The position numbers were made by a program, and so were the translations under genes. From the NCBI GenBank assembly GCA_037893225.1, contig JAZGUH010000075.1, positions 1,426,001 through 1,490,000 on the forward strand: a DNA stretch of 64,000 bases. Direction: 5' to 3'. Source of the stretch: Hippasteria phrygiana (lineage: Eukaryota; Echinodermata; Asteroidea; Valvatida; Goniasteridae). The notes under the pieces were generated by a model. It ran no database searches. It was not told the origin of the DNA and worked only from the letters and a program-made list of their open reading frames with translations. Within the stretch, counting starts at the first letter, position 1. Each line of letters starts with the position of its first letter. This document shows, one piece after another, positions 36,175 through 46,687 of this stretch.

Positions 36175-37013
36175 CAGGGTGAACCTAAAAAAACGAAACC
36201 GAGAAAAAAGGGTTACTATTCCATAAATATACATGTCGTGGATATATAAATTATTGCTTCATAAAGTAGGAGCTCCAACCTTTATGTTAATACCTATGTC
36301 GCAAGGCTACAGTCACAGATGGCTGAGTATCATTGTCCTCAAAACCATGAACAAAATTCGGAAATGGACAAGTGAGGTGTTATGCTAAGAACTTGCATTT
36401 AGGCAATGGATAGCTCCTGGAAAACGGGGAAATGACACACACACAAAAAAAATCTTCATTATGATCCGTTTGTTATGTCAATTTTACTGGTGGATCTCCA
36501 CAGGAAAGTTCGCTCTGAAAGCATCTTGGGTTGTCTGCAAACTTCCTGTTTGGTGGAACGTTTTGACGACGAAAACCCTCTGTTCAACTGTTAGCTGAAC
36601 CATCTTGCCAAGATGAAGCCTTTGCTGTGAATGATCATAAATGCACATACCCCAAAAATGGTACCCACAAGAGAGTTGTATACAGTAAAGCCGATGTCTT
36701 CCATGCACAAATGGCCACACATTAATTTAGTCAAGACATGGTTAGATAAGGAAGCATGACATGGAGTAGGAGTGGTTCTGTTGATTTTCTATCAAAACGA
36801 CTGACTTGTCCATTTCCGAATTTTGTCTATGGTGTTGAGGACAATGATACTCAGCTGTTCGTGACTGACGTAACCTTGCGACATAGGCCTATGTATTAAA
36901 ATAAAGGTTGGAGCGCCTACTTTGTGATGCAATAATTGATATATCCATGAAGTGTATATTTTTGGAATAGTAACCATTTTTTTCCTCGGTTTCGTTTTTT
37001 TAGGTTCACCATG
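36175..37013. mobile_element. Mariner-like element with about 220-bp TIRs
   Basis: The ends CAGGGTGAACCTAAAAAAAC and the complement ending GGTTCACCATG are flanked by TA dinucleotides (36173-36174 and 37014-37015), fitting a Tc1/mariner-type TA duplication. The inverted arms extend to about 36381 and from about 36806. The centre holds a remnant of a transposase N-terminus, so this is an internally deleted copy. Confidence 0.8.
36484..36603 (-). pseudogene. Transposase HTH (DUF4817-like) remnant
   Basis: Inside the mariner-like element a minus-strand stretch reads MVQLTVEQRVFVVKTFHQTG, followed by TTQDAFRANFP. This is the typical helix-turn-helix start of transposases of the DUF4817 type: a Glu-Gln-Arg then Phe-x-Val-Lys helix, and an x-Phe-x-x-x-Phe-Pro end. 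A stop follows after 39 codons and no DDE/D domain remains. Function would have been binding the element's own ends. Confidence 0.6.
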
Positions 37014-37039
37014 TACATTACTATTTAATACTAAGTCGT

Positions 37040-37440
37040 TGTGGCAAGATCTCGCTAATGCTGCTGATATTTTGCTATTGCTACTGCTACTGCTGCAGCT
37101 ATAGTCTTTGCTGAGGGAGGTGCTTCTCTTGTTACTTTTTCCTGCTGCGGCTACAGTTACTGTGGCTGCTACTGCTGTTATTGCTACCGAAGCTGCTGTT
37201 GCTATAGCTACTTCTATGCCGCAGCTGTCCTTGATGCTCTATTTCTTCTGCTGCTACTTTTGTATTGTAGTTGCTGTTGCTGCTACTGCACCTTCTACAA
37301 CGGTTACTGTTACTTTTGATAATGCTGTTTTTGCTGCTTTTGCTGCTGCTGCAGTGGTTGCTGCACCTTCAAATAGAGCTACACCTGCTGCTGGATCTGC
37401 TGCTGCATCCTGCTGTCGTCGCCCTCGTCGTTGTTTTTTT
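37040..37440 (+). repeat. Imperfect GCT/CTG triplet tract before an NXPE exon
   Basis: Dense imperfect GCTGCT/GTTGCT triplets run up to 50 bp before the acceptor at 37,488. They keep an open frame upstream of the exon (Ala/Leu/Val-rich), but the tract lacks an authentic N-terminal signal context and is best read as intron. Confidence 0.7.
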
Positions 37441-37488
37441 CTTAATGGTAATTACAAACGAAAATGTTTTCTGATACTTCCAATCCAG

Positions 37489-40038
37489 GTTGCTGCTAGT
37501 CAAGGCAAAACATTGTTATCCAAAATGTGGGATAAAGCAGTGTTTAGCGATGTGGATCTGGCGGCCTACGACAACATGAAGAGCTACAATGAATCAAATC
37601 GACCACTGGACATGGGGTTGACAAGCTACATCATGACAGAGGTCAAACTCATCTCACCAAGAGGACTCAACATCCGAGTAGGCGATGTCTTACTTTTTCG
37701 GATTCAGAGCAAAGATTCCAACGGCAGGAACCGTATCGTTGGCGGCGACTTCTGGTATGCTTTTCTGACCTCCGCCAAGAATCCAAAAGCAAGCACAACG
37801 GGATATGTAGCGGACTACGGCAACGGGACATATGACGCGTTTCTACTGGCTGCCTGGCCTGGCATTGCCCAGTTTAAACTGGTTCTTGTCCACGTGAGTG
37901 AAGCTGTGTACCATATGCGGAATGTCATCATCAGCGCAGAAGGTAGAGTGTTTTTCATAGGCCATTACAAAGTCAAAGACAAAAAGGCTGACGGTAGTTG
38001 CTCTTTACGGAGACAAGGGGCGTGGACAGGAATGTGTGATTATCCTGCTTACAACGCCTCGGGAAGCACAGTCTTTCTGTGTGAGTACAAGCCTGGATTT
38101 CCCTGTGACTCGCTGGTTACAATCAGCATCGACCGTAAGCGCATCGCCGCCAAAACCAATGAGATGATGAAGGGAGTTGAGTACTTGTTTGAAAGGTATG
38201 CCAACCAGACATCTCAGGATGCAGGTCATTAAAAGAGTGCTATGCACCACCTTATATTTATAATACCATTGTGTTTTTTAATGAGTTGTTTAGAACGATA
38301 TGCCTTGTATACGCTGCAAATGGCTCAAGTCCATTGTGAATAGGTGATGACATTTGCAAGCGCGCAAAAACGAAGCCTTTTTGTGTCCACTGTCCAGGGG
38401 TCTCCCAATGGGCACTGAATCTTTAGAATTGCAGCTGCTACTATTTGAAATATAAACAAAAACACCCATTATCCTGATGTCCGGGGACAGGCATTAAACT
38501 CACAGTATGTGTGTGTAGTGGGACGTGGCATGCAAGGTTGTTTTTTAACCACTGATAACAGCGGTACCGCTATTAACACCGCCTGTTTAATAAATATATC
38601 TTCCCTTATTGAGGGGCGCACAAAGTGTACAAACCAATGCAAGATATTTAGAAATATCACTTCTCATGGCTTCCTTTAAAGTTTCTCCTTCGTTCTTCTC
38701 TTTTTTATATTTCTTTTTCTCTCTCGCTTTCTCTCTCTCTACAGCCAATATCATTGGAAAGACGTACCCGTGAAAAATGCAACACTAAAAGTTGAAGGTA
38801 GGTTTCGTCTGTGGCGTTCCTCTTGTTTGTGCGGGAGACTTGGAGGTAGGCCTATACAATACTGGGGAAAATGCCATTATTCCTTCATAATTGTACTCAT
38901 TCACTATACTCCAATTCACCAAAATACCACTTCTGTTTAAGCCGATGAAAAGTATAATGAGTTGGCTTTCTGGTCACAACAAAATAAGTCGGTATGCAAG
39001 GCTGAAGGTAGATCGACAGACAACAATCACGCCTTCCTCCCCTAGGATCAACCACGCCCTCCTCTTCTATCCCCCACCCCCTGCCCTTACCCCCAACTCC
39101 ATGCAATAAAGTCGAGTTACGCCACTGACGGAAGAAGCACCACAAGAAGATTCAACAAGAGTGAATTAATCGCTTTTCGATGATAAAATGTCGATGTAAG
39201 CCTTGTCTATTCTTATTACCCAAAATGTTTTCTTGTTCTTGTTCTTAAACCAGGAGCCGAAGTGTCCCGATTACTCCAGCGCTGCAAGGCTGACCAGCAA
39301 ATTCCTCAGATACAAGGATACTGGAAAGAGGGCAAGTGGCACTCACTTTTGTGTAAATTTCCAGATTGGACGGAGAAGTCTTTACTGACATCCTGCTTGC
39401 GCAATAAGTTGGTAGTCATCGCAGGTGACTCTACGGGTCGTCAAGTGCGGGACAGGTTAGTCAACCTCCTCAACATGCCCCACAAATTAACTGGAGCTAC
39501 CATTTGGTCGAAACACTTGTACAGCTCGCTCAACATGACGCTTTATTGGCAATTTCATCCGTACGTGATCGGATCGCGCACGTACACACTTGCCGATATG
39601 AAGAACGAGGTTGACACCCTGAAAGAACTGAACAGCCCAGACTGCAACTACGTCGTGCTACTCAATCAGTGGGCTCATTTCACTCAGTGGACACGTGACA
39701 GTTACATCGAGAGAGTTCGTCTGATCAGACAGGCTGTGATTGGTCTACGCCAAAGGTGCCCGCATGTACCTATTGTCATCAAGGGACCCCATCCGAAGGA
39801 CAACAAGAACATACACTCAGCCTTCTACGGCTCTGACTACTACTTGAAACAAATTGAACTTATAATACAGGAGGCCTTTGAGGGGACTGGAGCATTCTTT
39901 CTGCCCGTTTGGGACTTGAATCTTGCATATCCGTGCAACTTTAATTATAATGTCCACATGCCCTCGCGGGCTGTTTTTGCTGAGCTGGAGATGTTTTTAG
40001 GATACGTTTGTGACACGATAATGACGCACAAGAAGTAG
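37489..40038 (+). CDS. NXPE-family protein, exons 2-4 (neurexophilin-like + PC-esterase)
   Basis: Exons 37489-38195, 38745-38797 and 39254-40038 are bounded by AATCCAG, GAAAG|GTATG, CTCTACAG, GTTGAAG|GTAGG and AAACCAG, with matching phases (2, then 1). The first encodes the neurexophilin/filamin-like domain (TSYIMTEVKLISPRG, GGDFWYAFL, YNASGSTVFLCEYKPGFPCD). The last is an SGNH-type PC-esterase: GKWHSLLCKFPDW, then GDST with the presumed nucleophile Ser codon at 39430-39432, and the terminal D-x-N...H block (Asp 39913, His 39955). Cys and N-glycosylation sites fit a secretory protein. NXPE proteins resemble glycan O-acetyl-modifying enzymes; at least one human member acts on sialic acid. The exact substrate here is unknown. 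The N-terminus is proposed to come from 13256-13390. Exon 1 of the neurexophilin domain could also have an alternative upstream start. Confidence 0.85.
38233..38744 (+). other. Intron of the NXPE gene
   Basis: The intron runs from 38196 to 38744. It ends in a strong CTCTCTCTCTACAG polypyrimidine tract and acceptor. No other feature is seen. The next intron (38798-39253) likewise ends in a T-rich tract and AAACCAG. Confidence 0.6.
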
Positions 40039-40118
40039 TATATGTAGGCTTTAGAGTTATGAAATAGCGTTAGTAGAGCTAACAAACAGTCGCAGTCGCA
40101 CTTTGTGTCATTCAACAT

Positions 40119-40620
40119 CCCAGCTCGCAAGCCACCGGCGGACCACTGGTGGCTGGCGAGCGGCTTGTTGGCATCGGCATGCCGACCCAAAACGACAGCG
40201 GTCCGCCAGCGGAAGGCAATTGGCATACGAGCAGCGTATTACCGCTCTAAAACTGCCAGCGGACCACCAGCGGTAGCTAGCGGCACACCGCCAGTGGCCT
40301 GCCGCTCCAAAACTGCCAGCGGACCACCAGCGGTAGCCAACGGCACACCACCAGTTGTCTACCGCTCCCAAACCGCCAGCGGACCACCAGCGGTAGCCAG
40401 CGGTACACCGCCAGTGGCACGGATGGCTTCGGCTATCATCGGTGGCCCGCCATCGGGCCGCAGATGACCAGAGATATGATATGCCTATGGCCAGTTCCCT
40501 TTCGCGTTCGGTGGGCCACCAGCGGTAAATGGGTGGCAATGATTGCTTCGTCTATCACCGGTGGCGGCCCGCATGTATAATATGGCAAATTTCCTTTCGT
40601 GTTCGGTGGGCCACCAGTGG
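40119..40620. repeat. CCCAGC-headed repeat with 60-bp CCACCAGCGG units
   Basis: It begins CCCAGCTCGCAAGCCACCGG, 80 bp after the NXPE stop. From 40247 to 40425 three 60-bp units (GCCAGCGGACCACCAGCGGT start) are tandem, with degenerate units around them. The tail (40430-40500, GGTGGCCCGCCATCGG and GGCCAGTTCCCTT) recurs at 46.13-46.21 kb. The motif is partly self-complementary. The NXPE 3' UTR would run into it. Confidence 0.75.
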
Positions 40621-41539
40621 TAACCCAGCAAACACAAAACGTTCAAAAAACGTTTTGGTTTGGTTCTACTAGGTCACTTACGTCTTCGTCTTACTAGTGT
40701 TCATTCGTTTTGAACGTACACAGGACGGTCATTTACGTCTCGGCCAATAAAATGCCTTACTTATAACGCTCCGCCCACTGTTACTGCCCACCGTGACCGT
40801 CCACTGCCTTACTTTTATTGTTCAAATTACACAGTGCTTGTATTAATTAAAATAACAGGGCAAGAGGATTTCAACTCGTCATCGGTACAAAAATCAGAAT
40901 AACAAAAGAGAATTCTACGCGGCAGGGTCTCGAACAGCGAAATGGAGTTGTGTACTGTATTTTTTCTACTGGACGTTATATGACTTGATAAAGAATGCAT
41001 TTCAAATACTACATGAGGTCACTTTAGTCCACTTCTCTATCTCATGTTGAAATTTTTCAAAAAAGTTTATCTATCATTTTTTACCAATAAAAGTAAATAC
41101 AAAACATTCTTACATGTATACTTTCATCGGAATCGTATTCCTTTAATCTCCGCCAAAAATTAAACAAATAAAAATAAAGAATTGTTATCAACAATATCAC
41201 CTGTATTATGAATAAATAATTATGAATTTTGTCTTTGATATTTAAGACCAGAACGGAGGCCAGCTAATTTTGTTTAGTACATTTTGGGTAAATCTAAACA
41301 GTATGTAGTTTCCAGAAATATGTTCAACATGTGGGTACATACATAACATTTGTTTATTGTAAATTCCATCAAGGTTATATACAGTGTCGTTGCTAATTTT
41401 GTTAATATTTCAAGGTGCTTGAAACATTTAGGCATTTAGAGAAAAATGTCGACTGAAAAGGTCGTACAATATGATTATTAAATAAAATGTGTTTGAAATG
41501 TGATGCCTACACTGCAGGCTTACTACAGCAGTACTGGTT

Positions 41540-41965
41540 TATGGTGGAGGTGGTATGGGTTGGGGTAGGGTGGATGTCAGGCTTGGGGTCTGGGGGGTGG
41601 TGGGGGTTGGGGTAAGGGGTGGTCAGGGTGGGGTGGAGAGGGTCGGGGTGTGGGGTCAGGGTGGGGGTGGGGTGGGGGTAAAGGTCAGCATTTTCTATGA
41701 CGTGGTTAACAACAAGGGCCCAACGAGGCCATGGAGGCGATAAGCATTCAGAACAAGTGCCCTCTCCTCACAGGTGGCGGAACACTTTTGAAAGTGGGAG
41801 GGCCAAAGCAGCGCCGGTCGGCTGCTCTTTTTCTATGTTTTTATTGATGCGGAACTGCCAAAAGTGGGGGGGGGGGGCATTTCCCCCAAGTAGAAAATTG
41901 GGGGAGGAATTCCCCCGCCCTGCCCCACCCCGCCCCCTTCCCCCTGCCCCCCCCCCCCTTGTTCT
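41540..41965. repeat. GGGGTNNGGGT-rich tract and G/C homopolymers
   Basis: 41540-41690 is almost only G and T on the plus strand (GGGGTGGGGG-like). This is a strong candidate for G-quadruplex formation. Poly-G (41865-41877) and poly-C (41946-41959) runs follow. Open frames here are compositional. Confidence 0.7.
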
Positions 41966-42369
41966 GCCGCCCTCTCCTCACCATTCATGCTCATCCTCAC
42001 ATTTATCTGCCGAGCGTATCCCATTTCGTACCCCCACTTTGGTCTGTCTGCCAGAGTATACCCAGCACGATATGGGGCAGAGGGGTACCCCCCTTTTGTC
42101 CCTATACCGTATACACTCTCCTGACTTACCTGACACATCCTCCTAGAGATCTGAAAAGAATTCCTGAAATTCCGGGAACACATTGACCAACACAAAAGAG
42201 GGAGGTTCCCTCTGCCCTATATCGCGCATCATATGTGCCAGAGTGACAGTACTTAATGTTGGCTTTTATTTATTTTTGTATTTCCCAATGTCGTGCTGTT
42301 TCTGAATACTGAAAATACCCTTCGCAAGCCTTTGTAAAGCTTAAGTACTGTTTTAATTCTATACGGCCA

Positions 42370-42800
42370 TAGTCTACCTTAATTAACCCTAACATTTTCT
42401 TGAGTTCCAAGTTTTTTTCTGAATATGGTACCCTACCCATAAGCCTTTAAAATCCTAGGCAGTTTCTATTGTAAATCTAAGTAGCGAGCGTACCCACCTT
42501 ATTGTTTTCTTGCGTTCCAAATTCTGTAAGACTGACGGTACCCTACATAAGCCTTTCAAATCCTTTTGGTTACGTACTGTTTCTATTGTAAGTTTAAGTA
42601 GCGACCGTACCATGCCTTAGCCGTATTGTTTTCTTGCGTTCCAAATTCTAAAGACTGACGGTACCCTACCTAAGCCTTTCAAATCCTACGTACTGTTTCT
42701 ATTGTAAGTCTAAGTAGCGACAGTACTCCACCTTAGCCTTATTGTTTTCTTGCGTTCCAAATTCTAAAGACTGACGGTACCCTACCAAAGGCATTTGGAA
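42370..42800. repeat. About 120-bp tandem repeat
   Basis: TTTTCTTGCGTTCCAAATTCT, followed by GACTGACGGTACCCTACC and TAAGTAGCGACCGTAC, recurs at about 42395 (degenerate), 42507, 42629 and 42745, giving four units of 117-122 bp. They lie in the middle of the long inverted repeat. 41966-42369 contains nothing recognised. Confidence 0.8.
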
Positions 42801-43399
42801 CACAAGAAACTTGATAATAAGACTCAGACAGAGTGCGGTCACTACTTAGACCCAAAATTAACTAAACAAAATTAGCTGACCTCCGTTTCGGTCTTAAGTC
42901 AAGACAAATTTTATAATTATTTATTCGTAATACATGTGATATTGTTGAAAACAATTTTTGGCGGAGATTAAATAAATAGGATTCCGATGACAGTATACAT
43001 GTAACTGTAAGATATATTAATTTGTATTTACTTTTATTGGTAGGAAAATGGTAGACAAAATGTTTTTGAAAAATGTCAACATAAGATTGAATAGCCATTA
43101 TAATTACCTCAGGTTACGGTTTCAAATGCATTCCTTTATCAAGTCATGACGTCCAGTAGTCGCAATACAGTACACAACTCTATCTCGCTGTTCGAGACCC
43201 TGCCGCGTAGAATTCTCTTTTGTTATTCTGATTATTAGTTGAAATCCTCTTGCCCTGTTATTATAATTATACAAGCACTGTCCAGTTTGAATTACAAAGG
43301 TAAGGTAGTGGACGGTCAGTAACAGTGGGCGGAGCGTTATAAAGCAAGGCATTTCATTGGTTGAGACGTGAATGACTGTCCTGTGTACGTTCAAAACGA

Positions 43400-44545
43400 A
43401 GGAACACTAAAAGGACGTTTTTAAAACGCGTATAAAACGTTGCAGATAACGTACAATTCAGAGGTTTTTCCAGGACGTTCTAACAACGTTTTTCGGACGT
43501 CAGAAAATGTACATACATTAAACGGTCTTCTAGTGACGTTTTAAAAACGTATTTCCCCGAACGTTTAAAAAACTTTGAAATCAAACGTACAGAAACTAAC
43601 ACAAAACGTTTTGGTTAGGTTCTGTAGGTTACTTACGTCTTCTTCTTCAAAAAAGTTTTTTAAACGTGTCTTAAACGTTTCAGTTTTTTCCAGAACGTTC
43701 GCGTAACGTTTTTTGGACGTTGCAAAATGTACCAACATTAAACGTTCTTTTGTAACGTTTAAAAACTTTTTTTTCTGGACGTACCAACTGACTAATCAGA
43801 ACTGAGGAAATTTGTGTTCACAAAAGTCATGTTAAATTTTGGTGTTTAGTCCAAAATCACACTTTCTTGACCATAATGTTTAAATATTCAAACAATTTTA
43901 CATAGAAATATGGATTTTTTGCAAACATATTTGAACAATTGTATTAAATCTCCTTTTGTATTCAAATATTGTAATTGTTCATGGAAAACCATGACTTCAT
44001 CATGGCAGGAAAAGTTGAATATAAAGGTAACTCACGACAATGCCTAGTTTGTAGTGTGTAGTAGGTTATAGTATTTGTATACATTCGTAGCTTTATATAT
44101 CGTATCTTTCCATATATAATCCCAGCCAGCAAGCCCAAGTGGGGCCTTGTTGGGCCTTTGATGGGCAATCGAGTGGTCCCAATTGGGTTGCCCATATGGG
44201 CCCCATACAGTTTTGGGCCTACTTGGGCTAGCCCAGACCCTGCCCAAAAGGGTCCCACGTGGGTGTAATGAGTTACTTCTATTCCATTCATTTCTGTAAA
44301 TTTGCACTTATTATCTGGCAACGTAGCTTAATTCCAGTAAAGTTTTTAATACTTTTTTATGTTCTGGAAAAGTTCTTGGACGTTCTTAGAACGTCACATA
44401 GTTACGTTTTTAAAACGTCAAAAACTGTCCACAAACTTTCGTCCAAAAATCGTTTTTTGGAAACGTCCGCAAAACATCATAAAACGTTCAGAAAACGTGC
44501 CGAAAACGTTAAAGAGGATTTAAAACGGCAAACAATTTTTTGACT
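43400..44545. repeat. AACGTT-rich degenerate palindromic tract, interrupted
   Basis: 43400-43790 and 44340-44545 are dense in AACGTT, GGACGTT and TTTTAAAACG motifs. ACACAAAACGTTTTGGTT at 43604 repeats the head region at 40633 in direct orientation. The 43800-44110 interval is AT-rich and featureless. Confidence 0.7.
44121..44277. repeat. CCCAGC-headed GGGCCCA palindromic repeat
   Basis: CCCAGCCAGCAAGCCCAAGT starts a 157-bp tract of alternating GGGCC/GGCCC motifs (CCCATATGGG, CCCAAGTGGG, CCCACGTGGG). It sits between the two AACGTT tracts, apparently nested. An overlapping open frame on the minus strand is compositional. Confidence 0.75.
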
Positions 44546-45140
44546 TTTTTGACTTATCTGATAGTTTATGCCTCCCCAAAACTAATGTAACAAGTTTCAT
44601 GATTCTGAAAAATCAAAAAATAAATTTTGAGCCTTTTCTTTCTGAGCCACTTTGACTCGATTCAGAAAAGGCCGAGGTCAACTGCGTGCCGTATCGCGCG
44701 AGTATTGACGTATACGTGTAGAAACATATGACGTCACTGTATTATACGACAATGTTTTACGTAGAGTCTGTACGTATTTTTTGTCTTAAGGCTAGTATTA
44801 CTTGCTGTGCTTTTTGCTCATGATTCAGGAGTAACACTACGATAAACATATTTTAAAGTGTTGACATCTTTGTGAGACACATTTAGAATTGGGGTTGTAG
44901 GCTTGTTCTTGCTGAAAAGCTAGTTATGAGTCATACTTTCCTTTGTTTGCAGTCGGCTTTTATTGGAACCTGCGCGGTGAGTTGTGTGTGAGCTGATGCT
45001 ATACGTAGTCTGGCGACTTTGCCTATGCAGCCATATGCAGCCCTCATAAGGACCCGCACCTTCTCAGAACCATACACACAATTTCTGTTATAAGGTACCA
45101 GACTCAATTGCATGCAGCGCATGCGGTACAGTGAGTTTGT
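44546..45140. other. Non-coding stretch
   Basis: No gene or repeat recognised. The sequence includes ordinary AT-rich DNA and a CGCGCGAGTATTGACGTATACG stretch of slightly higher GC. Confidence 0.35.
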
Positions 45141-45148
45141 ATATGCCG

Positions 45149-45306
45149 GCAATCGTGGACCTAGGACAAAAGAATTCGGGCGTAGACAAAGGGGTCCACG
45201 TTTGACCTAACGTCCACGATTGAAAATCGTGTACAAAACCAATGGGAGGCCTTCCGAAAAAGTTAGAGTATAAACAAAAGAGGAACAATGGGAGGTCCAC
45301 GATTGC
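45149..45306. mobile_element. Small MITE with CAATCGTGGACC TIRs
   Basis: CAATCGTGGACC (45149) and GGTCCACGATTG (to 45306) are perfect 12-bp inverted ends of a 158-bp element. A second copy at 56224-56377 is about 85-90% alike by eye, with mutated left end. An internal pair, GTCCACGATTGAAAATCGTG, is also palindromic. Confidence 0.8.
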
Positions 45307-45386
45307 ACCCGTTTACATGACTGTGTGCGTGTACAATGCATCAAGCGAGCGTGGACAGGGAGACGGCCGGGGCTAGCTGTAGCTGC

Positions 45387-45734
45387 TCAAGACGGCAACC
45401 GCAGGCGACGTCGTCGCGGTGGTGCGCGTGAGTCCGGGGCACGATTGGAATGCTCGGTGCCTAGAGTTGGAATGGCTCCAGCCTTCAAACGGAATTGTGC
45501 CTTCAAACCCAGCTGAGTTTTCATACTAACACTATCATCTATACAGTCTTTGGCGAAATGTTCTGCACATATTTTCGACCATTTCGACATCCCAAAATCA
45601 GATATTGTATTGTCTACAAAGCGGACCCACCGTCGCCTTTGAGCTCCATTCAGCACTGGGAATCGCAGTAAGGTTAGGTCAGGGTTTTTGTCGCTGTTCC
45701 TCGTGCAACCCTCAACTACACACGATCGAGGCAT
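45387..45734 (-). CDS. THAP-domain protein (single-exon frame, 115 residues)
   Basis: The start ATG at 45734 gives MPRSCVVEGC at once, as in THAP proteins, which begin one to five residues before the first Cys. The C2CH set is complete: C5, C10, C56 and H59. Trp36, the FP at 25-26 and the terminal AIPTL (87-91, the AVPTIF-type motif) are in place. The domain is followed by an Arg/Pro-rich tail ending at 45387. It should bind DNA through this zinc finger. As a stand-alone 115-residue protein it lacks any partner or transposase domain. It may be a complete small gene, the first exon of a longer one spliced within the tail, or a domesticated or leftover transposase N-terminus. The domain is undamaged. 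Confidence 0.7.
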   Translation of the reverse strand: MPRSCVVEGCTRNSDKNPDLTLLRFPVLNGAQRRRWVRFVDNTISDFGMSKWSKICAEHFAKDCIDDSVSMKTQLGLKAQFRLKAGAIPTLGTEHSNRAPDSRAPPRRRRLRLPS

Positions 45735-45779
45735 AATGATTATCTCAGAACCATGCTCATACTGAAATAATATCAAAAT

Positions 45780-46500
45780 TAGACAAAATAGACGGGAAAA
45801 CGGAGGAGTTAGGTCGACAAAAACTCTTCAGCAGCATCAACTCCACGTACGTACATGCATAGTGTTTGGCTGTAGCATCAACCGACTCTACAATTGTACG
45901 TCACGGGGTCACGTACATACATTTAACATACATAATGAGCTTTCGCAAAACAGGATAAATGGTTCAGAATAACAACCCTTTTTTTTTTTTATAAAAACAT
46001 TCCTCTCGTCTGCAAAGTAATCTCCATCAGTTAAAAGAGTATTTAAACTGTCGGAAAAGTCTAAAAAGTCTAAAAAAAAATTGCCGTTTTAGTTCCTCTT
46101 TAAATGGTTTGCTGGGAAATGGGTGGCACTGATCATGACTGATGGCTTGGGTTGTCGCCGGTGGCCCGCCATCGGCCCGCCGACCAGAGATGATGATGGC
46201 CAGTTCCCTTCATTGCGACCTATCGTGAAAAACCTACAGCTAATTCTTGATTGTCTATAGTAATAGTTTTAATAATTTGTGTATAATCTTTCCTTCCTTC
46301 GTGCTGTAGATGTGACACAATCACCCGGCCCGGCGCTCACATTTTGCACAATCTCGCCATGATGTATGGCTCCGTGCACAAGTCAATATCGATGCCACTT
46401 GCCTTAAAAAAACAACCTTTAAACTTCAGGTTCTGTGCAGCATGCGCAGTTAGAAAACGGTAGTAAGTACGGTATAAGTACGACTAAAGTCCTTCTTTGA
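45780..46500. other. Non-coding stretch; copy of the 40.45-kb repeat
   Basis: 46104-46212 carries the complement-strand head GGTTTGCTGGG and a GGTGGCCCGCCATCGGCCCG block matching about 40430-40560. A possible promoter for the THAP gene would lie at 45735-46000, but no specific element is visible. Confidence 0.5.
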
Positions 46501-46506
46501 TTAACA

Positions 46507-46596
46507 AGCGCTCGTAGTTGAGCGGTTAAGGACACTGTACTAACACCTGTATATCTCTTGCAGGCTTGACTACGAGGTTCGAATCTATGGGCGGCC
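46507..46596 (+). repeat. tRNA-derived SINE (Ser/Leu-like layout)
   Basis: TAGTTGAGCGGTTAAGGAC (A-box region) and GAGGTTCGAATCTATG (B box) lie at the longer spacing of a class II tRNA. The acceptor arms do not pair properly. It is followed by an A-rich stretch and the 8-bp minisatellite, fitting a SINE insertion. Confidence 0.55.
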
Positions 46597-46687
46597 AAAA
46601 AGGCCAAAATAATAAAAAAATCGATACAAAGGACAAACAAAAACCAAAGACCATTTTTTTAAAAGAAAGAAAAACAGTTCGGTTTGT

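Larger units (their letters stand above)
40624..43445. mobile_element. Long inverted repeat element, about 600-bp arms
   Basis: The left arm (about 40680-41275) and right arm (about 42848-43405) are complementary over almost their whole length: from the GGAGGCCAGCTAATTTTG/CAAAATTAGCTGACC centre ends outward through TCTACGCGGCAGGGTCTCGA to the GTGTTCATTCGTTTTGAACG edge. The head is CCCAGCAAACACAAAACGTT at 40624. The 1.57-kb middle has only low-complexity and tandem repeats. No transposase was seen, so it is a non-autonomous element or a large foldback. Confidence 0.8.

Noticed and set aside
37108..37488. Ala/Leu-rich N-terminus of the NXPE protein starting at 37108
   Set aside because: It is a triplet repeat tract just before a good splice acceptor. 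The protein length and phases are better explained by the 13.3-kb exon.
40105..40539. Overlapping frames rich in GPPAVASGTPP, as a coding gene after the NXPE gene
   Set aside because: Both strands are open because of the GC-rich 60-bp repeat; no start or splice context.
41555..42195. Gly- and Pro-rich frames over the G/C runs
   Set aside because: Produced by homopolymer and GGGGT composition, with frames open on both strands.
43962..44321. Minus-strand frame rich in GPFWAGSG and GPTRPHLG
   Set aside because: Covers the GGGCCCA palindromic repeat; no domain and no supporting splice sites.
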